Shown here piece by piece: positions 12,137 to 24,454 of a stretch of 64,000 bases of DNA. The notes under the pieces were generated by a model that did no database searches, was not told the origin of the DNA, and worked only from the letters and a program-made list of their open reading frames with translations. Every line of letters begins with the position of its first letter. The first letter of the stretch is position 1. Source of the stretch: Brachypodium distachyon (Eukaryota > Streptophyta > Magnoliopsida > Poales > Poaceae); NCBI RefSeq assembly GCF_000005505.3, contig NC_016135.3, forward strand, positions 23,530,613 through 23,594,612, in the 5' to 3' direction. A program made the position numbers and the translations under genes.

Positions 12137-13500
12137 GGAGAAATGACTTCATTGGTATTACTCTTGGTGCTCATTTACTGTAATTAATTTGTTCATATGA
12201 TGTCCAAAAGCACTTCAAGTTAATTGTATGTATTTATATTATGGATGTATATGTAGTCGAACTTGTGTATTAATGAACATTTTCCTTTGACTTCTTAGGC
12301 GACCATCAGGAGTTCCAGAACTGTAGATATTAATGGAAGACCATAGTCCATAAACAGAACTTTACTTAATATCTGTGTGTACTTCAGTTTGTACATTGAA
12401 GTAGTTCTGTGTACTTCAGTTTTGTTGTATGCTGGTAACTCTGGTTGCTGTTTTACATTGATCCAGATGAACATCAAGACCATTTTGATGTTCAACAGAT
12501 ATGTTGATATATTTTTATGACCAATGTAGCTTTTTAAATTTTGTGCCAGTTTGAGAGTATTTGACATGACTATTCTTTCTTGCATGTGATGTGTCAAATA
12601 CAGTAATTTTACTGATTTTGCTGTTGAGATGAGGTCTGGAGGTGCTTCTCTTTGGACTGCCTTCTTTGGGTTGCTGTTGTGACAACTAACTAAATGCAAT
12701 CGAACTTTTGCCATCTTTTGTACTTCTCTTTGGACCCACCAGAATCCATTCCTAACGATATTGGAGCAGAATTTTGCCTTCGGTTTAGATGTTTTGTCAG
12801 CTTCAAATTTTTTAAGCATTGTGGTTTGCTACAATTGGAATTAACAACTGACAAACGTCAGAATTGATGGTTCACTGACAGGTATCATCACAAGTTCACA
12901 ACGTGCACATGATTAGATTAGCTGTGCATTTGTTTTCTTTGAACGGTTTCTCGTTTTTTTTAACGGGAGATTAGCTGTAGTATTATTATTTTTTTGACAG
13001 AAGAGATTAGCTGTAGTAAAAAAGAAGCAGTGCAAATGCAGACTGCAGACCGTGATGGTGCATTCGCAGTTAGTGCTACGCGAGCCGTTAGATCTTACCG
13101 GGAACTGATCCTGACCATTCGATGGTAGCATACAGCCATACAGCCATATGGTTCCTCTTCCTGGCCTACCCACCGGCCACCAGCGCCTTCTCCACGAGGG
13201 ACGAGTGTGGTCTTTTGCCCACCTCGCCGCCGCGCCGCCCACAACCCCGCCTTCCTCTGCTCCGCCCCTCTCAAGCGCGTGCCTTCCGCCCGGCAGGCCG
13301 ACCTAGCCGTCGAAGCGGCCGCCGTCCATCCCGAGCGCTCGCGGGTCTCCGGGATCGGGACAGCCGCTGCCGCGTCTGCATCCCATCCAAATTCAGTTTA
13401 AGCCACTCCCTTGGCTGCCACCACAGCTCACTGCTTGAGCGTCCAGAATCCAGATCCCCTCCCTCTTGAATCCGGGCGAATTCTTCGGCCTGTGCCGGCC
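12137..13500. other. CDC20 3' UTR and EPSIN promoter/leader
   Basis: No supported gene. 12137-12800 is T-rich and resembles a 3' UTR plus spacer. The GC-rich, pyrimidine-rich stretch 13190-13500 has open frames but runs straight into the EPSIN ATG and is best read as its 5' leader. Confidence 0.5.
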
Positions 13501-16500
13501 ATGGATTTCATGAAGGTTTTCGACCAGACCGTACGGGAGATGTAAGTTCTCGATCAGACCACGATCTAGACCCCCGTCCAATCCGTGAGATCTTGATCAT
13601 TTTTTTCTCTGCGCGTGGTCTTGCAGCAAGAGGGAGGTCAATCTGAAGGTGCTCAAGGTTCCCGAGCTCGAGCAGAAGGTTGGATCTCGCCCAGATCTTA
13701 GCTCAGATTCTCTCTAGTTGTCTTTCCCTTTTTCTGGTAATGGAGCTCTGATTATGGGATTGCTTCGTGTGGTGGACGAGTGAACCTGTATTTTTCCTAT
13801 CGGTTTAGTTTAGACATGTTTGATTTGTGTTTCCAGTATGGTATTGTGTTGCTATAATTCGTGTGCAGCAAGTTCTCAAAAAATATTTCTGACTTCAGTA
13901 ATAATTTAGGGGGGTGGAAGGGATAGACTTTTGGATTTTTGGGAGTCTGAACTAGAGATCTTTATTGCCAACATTGTCACAGTATACTCTTGGTTTGAAT
14001 TTATCAATGATTATATTGAGAGACAAGTAGTGACAGTACAATTGTATATTCATTTTCATCCTTTCCCTCCTTTCTTGCCAGACATGTCCTTTTTCTCTTG
14101 CATTATATGGGTCCATGAAGATACTATCGAGAATTATTTGGGGATATAGTCAGTGTTTCGTTCATTATAATTTTTCTAGATATCGTTAATTCGTTATTAT
14201 AGATTTGTAGCTCAATAAACGAGTTACATTGAACCGAGTGGGTGGGAGCAAACAATATTGCTCATACCGCCAGGCCACAGACCCATCTGTTATATCTAGT
14301 TGCGTTTAACAGAGAAATTTCTAATTGTCATATCTTTGCAATCTAACTTTAGATGTTTGGGTATATTACTTTTCCAATGCAGTAGCACCTTCTATGTATT
14401 TTCCCAAAAATAATGTTTTAACATCAGGTACTTGACGCAACAAGTGATGAACCTTGGGGTCCCCATGGATCTGCTCTTTCAGAATTAGCGCAGGCCACTC
14501 GGAAGTTGTGAGTTCTAACCTCTACTTCTCATTTTTCATTTTAATTCTCCCCCTTTATTGACACTGAAATGATGCTTCTAAATTATAAATTTTGCAGCTC
14601 TGAGTGTCAGATGGTAATGAGTGTCCTCTGGACTAGGGTGGCTGAGCGAGGCTCAAACTGGCGCCATGTGTATAAGGTTATTGCCTCTTATTTCTCAATG
14701 ACCATTGACCAAGACACCAAGTTGTAATAATATTTTTCGATAAATACTAAGCTTCACAGCATCACCTCGACAAGGATCGCACTAATCACTAAGGGGAAAT
14801 ATACCTTTGACCTTTCTACTCCCTCCTGATGCTCTAAAAGTTGTCATTTTGGAAAAATCATGGTCTCTGAGTACATGTTTGAAAACTAATTTGATTTCTA
14901 TTGTCAATTTGTAGTATATTGATAAAATCCAACAAAATTATAGATTACGGAAGTACTTGCCAGATAAATTTATGTATATAATACTCAAGCATGTACAATA
15001 AATATTTGAAAAGATATTGTCAATCAGTTTCAAAAGTTTGACTCTGTCTATCTATAAAGCAGTATGTGTATGATTTGTCTGAATAATGTTGCCAACTAAG
15101 AAAAAAAAATTATGAATGCCCAGGCACTGACAATTATTGAGTACTTGATAGCCAATGGATCCGAGCGGGCAGTTGATGACATTCTTGATCATTATTCAAA
15201 GATCTCGGTATGTTGTCTGTGGCTGTTTTTATAAATTCTCTCTTGGTAGGTTACATCCTGTTGAACATTTTGCTATATCCATTAAGGTTCTTTCGAGTTT
15301 TGAGTATGTGGAGCCTAATGGAAAAGATTCTGGAATAAATGTGAGGAAGAAAGTCGAAACTCTATTGGGCATCATAAATGACAAGGAGAGAATAAAGGCT
15401 GTGAGGGAGAAAGCAGCCAGTAACCGTGACAAGTGAGTTCTTGAAAATCGTAAAATGACTGTTCGATCTTTTTTAGTTATACACTCATCTTTACAGCCAA
15501 TATATATTTGTTGTGGATGAAGGTATGTTGGATTATCATCGACAGGCTCCACATATAAATCAAGCTCAGCCTCTTTAGGAAGCAACTACAGTTCAGGTGA
15601 ACGTTATGGGAGTTTCAGTGGCACAAGGGAAGCTGATTCATTCAGTGACAGTTACAGGGACAAAGAACCTGCTAAAAAATCTGCAAGTAATACTGGCAGC
15701 CACAAATCTGGCAGCAAGATAAGAAACGATGCGAAGCATGATAGAAGGTATTTTAAGTTCGTCTAGCATTTATTCATATGCTAAATATCCACTAATTGTT
15801 TTTGAAATCCGTACCCAATAGTATTTGACAAATCATATCCAATTTATCATATTACTCCCTCCGATCCAAAATATAAGGTCTATTTTATTTCGTTAAGGCA
15901 AGCGTTTGACAACAGTTATTCTATTAGTATATAACTTATGGGGTCTCATAACTTATGTGACACAGATTTGATGTCATTAGATTCATATTTAAAAGTTCTT
16001 GTTTATGATTTTGTCACATAAGTCATGCATTAATAGCATAAATGTCGGCCAAAGGCTTATCGTAATGAAATGAAATACACCTTATATTTTGGAATGGAGT
16101 ATTACAGAGTAGCCAGTGGTAGCTTCTCTTGGTGTTACGAAGGATCAATTAGGTCTGGTGAAGTAATCTGTAATTTGCTATAGAAGTACAGCTAGTCTTA
16201 AAGGTACACTATAATTCCTGTTGGATGCCCTTGTTGAATCTTATCATTATAGTCAATGCAGCAATATCAGTTCTGGACTCTTAGCCTCATCCTACCTTCT
16301 CTTGTTGTACATTTTGCTCCTTCACTGAAGTTGTATATTCACTCAGCTCCTCGAAGTCCCCATCCAACACAAAAGGCAATGAGGACGACTTTGATGACTT
16401 TGATCCTCGTGGATCTTCTTCAAATGGTACAATCTTCTACATATTTTGTGCTGATGCTACTTCTTTATTGGGTGTTTCTTTAGCCGTAGTATTAAATGCT

Positions 16501-18281
16501 TGTTCAAGTCTTGAAATTTTGTTTTGGCATATAATTTGTTACCCAATTTTGCGCGTACACTATGCTGCAACTGGGTTATCTTGTTAAGATTGTTGATTCT
16601 TTTATCCACACAATTGCAATATTGGCTTCTGCCTTATTATAAATAGGACTTCATTAAGTGAATGATAGTTCAAGTGTTCAACTAGTTTGGACCAATAGGG
16701 ACAATCCCATGGTTTGTTGAGAATAAATGAGTTGCTTTTAATTGTTGAACTGTCAATTAATGTGTTGCAGCCTAGTAGACACAGGTGCAGCTATTGTGAC
16801 TGAAATAAATAAGTAGGCAGACATGCCCTTTATCATCCAAAGTACTAATGTTGGAGCACAGATCTTCTAATAACTGTCAAGATAGGGGCACGTCTATTTT
16901 GTGTACTTGTGATTTTTTTAATATATTTCTACCTTTTTCTACAGGTGCGGCTAATACAAAGACCAGTGAGGTGGATCTTTTTGGCCCAAACTTGATGGAT
17001 GATTTTATTGATGAACCTGCAGCAATTCCAGCAACAAACAGTGCTGCGGAACCTCAAGCAGATCTATTTGCTGATGCAGATTTCCAGTCAGCAGCCCCGA
17101 GTACAGAAACAGCTGCGCATCAGGATATCCAGGTTTGGTTCTCTGTATGTTAAGAACTTACATGACACTTCCATTTCTTCCTGAACTGATTGAATTGCTG
17201 GGCAATGGTGATGAGAGATAAGTGCCTCATTGTTGTTGTTAAATCAATTAAAAGATGCCATTTTGTGTATGTTGCTCGGGAACATGTTGCTTCGTTGTGC
17301 TTAAATATTCTTAGCAAATCATGTAGTCTTTTAATTCATTGATCATGATACAGTGTGAACATCAAAATGTGCAGGACAATGTTGACCTTTTTGGGGGAAA
17401 TGCAACATTTGCTTCGGCATTCACACCACAGACGGGGTTTCCACCACCAAGTTCTGGGACATCTTCAGATGCTAATGTGTCCATGTCCAAGAACACAATA
17501 CCTGAACCATTTGATCCTTTTGCTGATATTCCTATAAGCAGTTTTGGTGGTACTGACCCATTTGGTGCCTTCAGCTCTAATGTTGGATCGTCTAGTGCAC
17601 CACCACCTCTACATGGTTCCACTGGAAGTAGAGGCACGTCGAGTCAGAACCTTCAGGCAGCCTCGAACTTTGGTGCCTTTGAATCGAACACTGAGGCTGC
17701 AGCTAAAGATCCCTTTGATTTTTCTTCCAGTGGCAATCTTGGTAAAGCAGACGTGACACCTTTGGCATCTCCCAAAACTGATGCATCTGATTTCGGTGCC
17801 TTTGTAGCAAACACTGAGGAAGCAGCTAAGGACCCATTCGATCTTTCTTTGAGTAGCAACCATGGAAGGACAGGGCAAGCACCTATGGCAGCTCCCAAGT
17901 CTAATGCCAAGAAGGAAAATTTCCAGGTCAAGTCTGGCATATGGGCTGACTCTTTGAGCCGTGGATTGATTGATCTGAACATAACTGGACGTAAGTTCCT
18001 CTTATTTCGTTATTTCCACTTTGCCCTTATGGCAACTTGCTAGCAGAAATGTTGATGTTTCTGTGTGTTCATCACAAATTACAGCAAAGAAGGTGAACTT
18101 AGCTGATGTTGGGATTGTCGGCGGCCTCAGTGATGGATCTGACGACAAGGCTCAGCAGCCCTCATGGAGCATGGGTGCAGGGGGATCCGGCCTAGGAATG
18201 TCCGGAATTCCCAAGTCTACACAGGGTGGTGGCATCGAGAGCCTGGCAAACTACAACAAGTATCAATTTGGCTTCAAATGA
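13501..18281 (+). CDS. ENTH-domain clathrin adaptor, plant EPSIN1-like
   Basis: Eleven exons: 13501-13541, 13627-13678, 14428-14507, 14598-14676, 15124-15207, 15287-15432, 15523-15747, 16347-16426, 16945-17132, 17375-17990 and 18085-18281, giving 595 residues with consistent phases. The ENTH domain fills residues 1-160, starting [20 protein letters not shown] and including [20 protein letters not shown] and [18 protein letters not shown]; it binds phosphoinositides. A Ser-rich linker begins [13 protein letters not shown]. An acidic patch, [10 protein letters not shown], is followed by repeated DLFG, DPF and DFGAF motifs, which bind clathrin and adaptor ears. The C-terminus is [10 protein letters not shown]. 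Arabidopsis EPSIN1, which it resembles along its length, acts in vacuolar sorting at the trans-Golgi network. Intron 7 carries a Stowaway MITE (15855-16099), and intron 4 has a CTCCCTCC fragment near 14820 that may be another. No damage seen. Confidence 0.93.
15855..16099. repeat. Stowaway MITE in EPSIN intron 7
   Basis: A 245-bp element begins CTCCCTCCGATCCAAAATAT and ends with the inverted counterpart ATATTTTGGAATGGAG. TA dinucleotides flank both ends (15853-15854 and 16100-16101), the Stowaway/Tc1-mariner target signature. It sits well inside the intron, clear of the splice sites. Confidence 0.85.
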
Positions 18282-20141
18282 GCTTTCCAAGCGAAAACAT
18301 TTGTAGCGTGTGGTACTCCTTTGCTGGGCTGCCCCCTTTATATGCCTATTGGTTATTAACTTTTCTATTTTCCACCCCTCTTTTGGTGATTTCATTGCAT
18401 TACTTATAATTGCTCAGTCAAGTATCGTGATCCTGGTCCTTGTGAGCGTGTATTGTATTTATGTGGTTTGCGGATAAGCGGCTCCTATCTTATGTCACAC
18501 CGTGATTCAATTCAATCTTACAGTTACTATGCACCTTGTGTACATCGTACGGCCTTCATTTGCAATGCTTTGGTGCCTGAATCCGATGCATGCATTCCTA
18601 TACCCTTACAAGGCCTTTGCCCTTTGGTTTAAAATTGTGGAACAGTACAAAATAAAGGATATGCAGCAAAATACCACGAACTCGTCTTTCGTTCGGTCAG
18701 ATTGTTTCACGTGGACTTGCGGCTCCATAATAATGTCAGGATTTAGCACAAAGTTGAGTACTGGAAAAGGATATGCAGCGAAAAATGCCATGAGCTCTTC
18801 GTTTGTTACGTCAAATTGTTTCTATGTGTTGTTTGGGAATCTGCAACCGATGCCTTCCTGGCCTGCAAACCGAGCTACCAGGCACTATCTGGAAACAGTA
18901 GTAGAAGGCTAGATCTTAGGTTAGCTCATGATCATGTAGCAACAACATGGCGAGGCTAAAGATGCTCGAATCTAGCCTCTTAAAGAAGATAGAAGATGCT
19001 CGAATTCAGTTCAGTACTAGCTTTCTTATAGAGTGTAGGAGAGACCCAGGATCATGATGCTCGGCCGCCTAATCATTTCGAGACTGGCCGAGGCGGAGAT
19101 CGGAGAAGAGAGCAGCTAGCAATTGCAAGGCGCCGTCGGTCGCGAGTCAGGCCGCGCTGGCGCGAATATTCCTGCGACATGAGCGCCAAAAGCTTCGCCG
19201 TCTCTTTCGCCCCGCCTCGATCGGGTCCCTCTCCCGGGCATCCACATGGAGTACGTCCGGAATATTCCTCGCACTGGCCCCCGTGGAAGTTGGCGTTTGC
19301 GTGCTCGTACAGCCACAGCCCAGCAGCTCGTCTCGCCGTTGAAACTCATGTTACGCGCACCATTAAAACACATTTATCAAAGTCAAAATTCGTTTTCTTT
19401 TGCTAGACTATCATGGCAGCGACATGATGAAATTGTTCTTGTCCTTTTTCTTTCGCCTAGACGAACCACGTATATGCTGCGAGAACACACCACAAAAGCA
19501 CAAAGATGATCCATCAAAGTCGACGATGCATGACGGTAGCTGTCTGTCATTGAATTCACATATAGCCATCCTCCGATCCGAGCCTTTCTAGCATCATCGA
19601 CGGAAGCATGGGAGTCAAAGAATAATACTAGCCCAGATTCGCTTTACACGTAGCTTTCTCAATTTGGTCACCGTAAATAGTACCCCCAATCCCATCCTTT
19701 GTGAACGAATCTAGCCGCCTGTCACACGTCAGAATACAACTACGGGGAGGAGGTGCTGGTGCCAATCGTTGATATGGATGCAGTACGAGGCAATGTGCTA
19801 TAGGGCCAGGACCATGTGTAGGTAGCCGAGATGCTCGATCGCCTCGTGTCGTCGACGGAACAATTTTGTTGTTTTGTTTCTTGCGCCCGTCGGCGTACGT
19901 GCCGTTGAGGCTCAACCAAAAGTCTCCCTAGATTCCGCCCGGGTACACATGATCCTCGTCGTCTTGTCCTCGCGTACTAGACTTCACACTGCACACCGGA
20001 TCTTTCTCTCCCAGCAGCACCAGGCAGCAAAGCTAAGCGGACTGCGTTATATACTGAGCATACGCCAGGGAGCTCACTTCCTGCTCAGTCTTGGCCGTGG
20101 CCGGAGTCCGGAGAGGAGGAAGCAACGACAGACCGATCGAG
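18282..20141. other. EPSIN 3' UTR, spacer and MYB-CC promoter
   Basis: No gene supported. 18282 to about 18500 is probably EPSIN 3' UTR. About 18655-18715 and 18766-18825 are an imperfect direct repeat (AAAGGATATGCAGC start, CAAATTGTTTC-type end). 18950-19900 is moderately GC-rich with only short ORFs. 20000-20141 is the MYB-CC core promoter and leader. Confidence 0.5.
20048..20053 (+). promoter_or_regulatory. putative TATA box of the MYB-CC gene
   Basis: TATATA within GTTATATACTG, 94 bp upstream of the start codon, which fits a short leader. Confidence 0.4.
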
Positions 20142-22026
20142 ATGTTTGAAGGGAGCTACGGCGGCGGTTGTGCTGCCGGGGCAGAAGCGGCGCTGTCGCG
20201 GGACCCGAAGCAGCGGCTGCGGTGGACGCCGGAGCTCCACCGGCGCTTCGTCGACGCCGTCGCCAAGCTCGGCGGCCCGGACAGTGAGTACTTCATGCAT
20301 ATGTACTTCCATCCATTCCTGTAAAGCAGCGTGTCTCTTGTAGTGCTCGCTAATGCAGCTCATACTCAACTTACATACTGTACTGTTTTCGTTAACAGAA
20401 GCGACGCCCAAGTCGGTGCTCAGGCTGATGGGCATCAAAGGCCTCACTCTGTTCCATCTCAAAAGCCACCTTCAGGTTTCAACTCTGCCCCCACTGCACT
20501 GCTTCTGTTTGTTAACATCGCTCATGTCTGCTCCTTATCTTTTGGCATCCCGGTGTACTAGTAATTAACACAGCTGAGCTTGTTTCATGTGCTTTAGAAG
20601 TACAGGATGGGAAGGCAAACTAAGAAAGCCACAGACCTGGAACTAGCAAGCAGTGGTGGTATGTACCTTGCACCATGTATCTTGTAAAGAGGCAAAGCGT
20701 TGAAGCCAACATTTATCCTTCTAAATTTCAAGCTTACTGTTTTTGGTTTATCAGGATTTGCAGCGGGAGACATCAGTTTCTCAATCGGAACGCCTCGTCT
20801 TGTTCCTGCTGGAGATGACAACAGGTAACTAGCAATCACCTTCTCCTGTCTCTCTGGACCTATCTGCCAACCTGTTTTTTGTCCACAGCAATATTCATTG
20901 TCAATTACGACAAAAATATATGATGAGCTTAGTTCGAAGAGGCCGTCCTACTGCATTCTGTTAAGTAGTGAACTAATCATTGCTAGAAAATGACAACTAG
21001 TAGATTGGAATTTGCTCTCTGAAAACTGTAACTGATCTATGCCATGTCCTAGCTTTAGAATAGTTAGACATCATGTGCTAACTTCTCGGCAGGTTTATCA
21101 GACATCCAGAAATAATGCATATATTACTTTGTTGCATGCATGGTACTGTAGAAGTGTAATTACATTAAAAAATGTATGAATAAATCAATTCCAAACTAGG
21201 ACTTGGCTTATCCGTACAGTAGACACAAAGATAGTTCAAGTGTAATTGAAAACTGAGATCTGATTAGTAATTCAGATTGCCATAACAAGTCATAGTTTTT
21301 ATTAGATGCACACCAGTGTTACTCTTTCAAAAAGTAAATATGCATAGATCCTAATATAGAGGCATATGGATGTGAAATTGTGAATCCTACCCATTACATA
21401 CTGTCCTGTGGCTCTATTGTCCTTTTGTCAGTTGAGCTTCTATGACAATTTGATTAAAACTAACCATTTTGAAAACGTTTGTTTTTGTGAATTAGAGAAA
21501 TATCACCCACAGATACACTCAGGTATCAAATTCAGGTCCAAAGAAAACTGCATGAACAACTCGAGGTTAGACAGCTTTTACCATGAGTTCCTATACTCCA
21601 AAACGTTGTTCCATATAGATTAAAAATGCTTATGTGTACAATCAGGTGCAAAAGAAGCTGCATGCGCGAATAGAGGCTCAAGGGAGGTATTTAAAGGCAA
21701 TACTAGAGAAAGCCAAGAAAAATATTTCTGTTGACATAAATGGATCTCCCAACATAGAATCAACAAGATCACAGTTCATGGATTTCAACCTAGATCTTTT
21801 AGGTTTGATGGACAATGGAACACAGATGTATGAAGAAAACAGTGAACAATTGATGAAAGCTATATCTGATAACAATCTTAAAGATAATAATTTAGATTTC
21901 CAGCTCTACGATGTAGGAAGCCAGGAGGCTAAGAATGTCAGATGCACTCCGAGAACTGAAGACCTGCTCCTATTAGACTTGAATATTAAAGGAGGACATG
22001 ACCTCTCTTCTACAGGAATGCAATGA
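20142..22026 (+). CDS. MYB-CC (PHR/PHL-type, G2-like) transcription factor
   Basis: Six exons (20142-20283, 20399-20475, 20598-20658, 20755-20824, 21496-21565, 21646-22026) encode 266 residues. The single MYB/GARP repeat spans residues 23-78: PKQRLRWTPELHRRFVDAV, then TPKSVLRLMGIKGLTLFHLK and SHLQKYR. The MYB-CC coiled coil follows at about 130-165, containing LRYQIQVQRKLHEQLEVQKK with the diagnostic LHEQLE, split by intron 5. The C-terminus is acidic and Asn/Leu-rich, ending near LLLLDLNIKGG. PHR1/PHL relatives bind P1BS-type sites as dimers and control phosphate-starvation genes; short members like this one also act in development, so the target set is unknown. Intron 4 is the longest (671 bp). 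The gene appears intact. Confidence 0.92.
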
Positions 22027-22939
22027 TGTGAGTTCGACTTGAAGATCAACCAGCAGAAAGGATACAGATTCCTTGGAGAGGGCAGACAGTTTTGGGAAAT
22101 TTCAACATTTGCTATTAGAACATTTTTACCTGTGCCAATGTTGAGGATGCTTGGTCACGAGCTTGATTTACTCTGTGGTAATGCTAAATTTACTGAAGAA
22201 AATTATAAATGCTTGAAGCATGCAGTGTATACATATGTACAGTGAAGCTGGAGAATGAGACAACATATGAGAATCTAGCATCAAGATATATGCATATTCT
22301 AAGTTTTAGTTTTTTTACCATGAATTGCGCAATTTGACGTTTTTTTACGTCAGGTAGGGCAATCAGAATAAACCTGATCAGTTTGATCAGAAGTTCAGAA
22401 CTATATTCAGCATTTCCAGTTTTAGGTCTTGTTTCGGTTTCGTTTTGCTCTAGCTTGTTTTTTAGCCTAGTTTTGGTTTGTCTGCATGACTCGCACCAAT
22501 TTGACACTCTTCTCATACAGAATGACTTGTATCTGGGTGTGTGTTCAGGAAAAAGACATATTCAGCCTTTCCAACAATTAACCCTTGCAGGCTTCATGGT
22601 CCAGGAATATTGAAATTCTACTAAAATCCTAGATGCAGTAATCCTAAAGTTCAAACAAATGAGTGAAGGATACAGAAAAGAACAGGGACAAACTAGCATG
22701 ACTCGATTGCAAGGGAAAAATATTTCTGGCTCAAACGAACTTGTACAAGTTACGAATTACAGCTGACGATAATGTGCGAAAAAATACATCCTTGGAAAAG
22801 AACTAGACACAAAGATTGTAAGCAAACTAAAGTTAACCTAGTTGGATCCAGACAAATCATGCTTAAAGCAAATATATGCAAAAGGATGCATTATTCACTA
22901 CAAATACTATTAACTTCAGTAGGGTAGATTCATCGGATT
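22027..22939. other. spacer between convergent genes
   Basis: AT-rich, no coding signal. It holds the 3' ends of the plus-strand MYB-CC gene and the minus-strand membrane protein gene, which converge here; the shared 3' regions total about 0.9 kb. Confidence 0.5.
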
Positions 22940-24113
22940 TCACTTTCCCCACTTTGAGAGGATCAAGAAGCCAACAAGAGTGAAGCATACCACAGCCACA
23001 GATCCAACCACAAGTAGAAAAGCATACATCTGACTGGGAAGATTGAGTTTCTCCTGAATACCCTTCAAGCCTCTGTCGATCACTGGTGCCAAAGCAGCTG
23101 CACCCGCAACTCGAAACGGTCTCGTAACATTGTTACCCGTCCACATTAGAATAACTATCTGCCACACGAGGAAACAGACAAGGATCAGCCTTGGGAGCCT
23201 GACAATTATCCTTTTTTCTTTGCGAGAGGATTGACAGTTTTACATTGCACAAGTCAACAGACAGGCAGACTACATCTTATATACATGGACTGCATTCATT
23301 AGAAGATACCGAGAGCACAAATAAAGTTACAACTAGCACAAAGAAGCTTCACTTCACAATCATACTATCACACTACAGTAACTAACTGAAAGATATGAGT
23401 AAATGTACATGCCCAAATGAAAAATCGATAACAGTGAGGGAAGCAAAGTCATAAAGCCCGTACCCCTATCAATGCCTTGAGGTTGGCCGCGGGGTTCTTG
23501 CCAGTGCTCTTCTCGTAGCCGAGGAAGGCGAGTACGAAGAACGCCGTGTAGGTGACGGCGTCGAACAGCCCGTAGGCCAGCACGGCGGCCAGACCGAGCT
23601 TGGCCACCCTGGCCCTCATCTCCGCGCCCTCCACCTGCACACATCCACCAATCCATTACCCAAAAGGCCACGAGAATTCAGTAGCAGCAACCGAACAAGT
23701 TCAGACTTCAGACTTCCAAATCCCCTTGGTTAATTGAACCAACGGCGACGACCAACACTCACCATCCACTTGGCCCAAAACCCACGCTCCGGCCGGGGCT
23801 CGTCCTGCAAATTAAGCAGAAATTTCGCGAGAGCTTAGCAGCTTAATTACAGGCTCACAGCAGGGATTCGGAACTTGAAGGAGTTCAGGTAATAGCCAGC
23901 CACCTGCGGGGCTGATTGTGGGTTTCCGGCGGTGGAGGCGCGGGGAGCACAGGCGAATCTGCGCCCGGCGGCGGGCGGCACAGGGGGTACTAGGGACGGT
24001 GGCGAGCGGCAGCGGCATGGAGGCGTCGCGCGGCTGGGTGGCACGAGATGGCCGTGGAGACCTTGTGGCTGGGAGAAGGTGACCGCGGGGCACTGCAAGT
24101 GCAGCGTGTACAT
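22940..24113 (-). CDS. small plastid-type membrane protein, function unknown
   Basis: Four exons on the minus strand (24113-23904, 23804-23763, 23634-23464, 23158-22940) give 213 residues. The N-terminal ~65 residues are rich in Pro, Ser, Arg and Ala with almost no acidic residues, like a chloroplast transit peptide. The mature part has a hydrophobic segment with VLAYGLFDAVTYTAFFVLAF, the block GYEKSTGKNPAANLKALIG, then WTGNNVTRPFRVAGAAALAP and a second membrane span near the C-terminus (AFLLVVGSVAVVCFTLVGF). It ends LILSKWGK. From memory it resembles an Arabidopsis chloroplast inner-envelope protein of unknown function and, more distantly, FAM210/DUF1279 proteins; neither link was tested. 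All splice sites are GT-AG. The start at 24113 (MYTLHLQC) was chosen because it leads straight into the presequence; ATGs further upstream in this frame are possible. Confidence 0.8.
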
Positions 24114-24454
24114 GCTGACCCGCCGGGTCGTGTCGCGGAGACGAAGACCGGGAAAATGGTGGCCGGGGCAGATGGAATCCATTTTTGTACACAGTATAGC
24201 CAGAAATCGTGCATTCTTTTTTCTTTTCTTTTTTTTGAAGAGAAATCGTGCATTCAGATTAGAAACGCATCAGTAGCAGCGAAAAGAAATCAGGAATCAC
24301 CCCCGATATATCAGTGGGGGTACAATCACAAACTTCGATTCTACTTATATGTCTATACGTGGCAGCAAAACAAAAATTAAGCTGCATATGTAGCTCAAAT
24401 TAAACACCGGTTGACCTCTGGACAGTTCAGAAGAGTCACTATTATCTCAAACTA
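24114..24454. other. promoter region of the plastid membrane protein gene
   Basis: No gene. AT-rich beyond 24190, with poly-T/A tracts (24215-24240). It separates the membrane protein gene from the F-box pseudogene; both are on the minus strand. Confidence 0.4.

Noticed and set aside
13122..13469. 115-residue open frame just upstream of EPSIN
   Set aside because: Pro/Arg/Ser-rich composition, no motif, and it overlaps the probable 5' leader of EPSIN.
14215..14300. Possible tRNA-like stretch
   Set aside because: It contains a GAACCGAGT word but no cloverleaf could be drawn.
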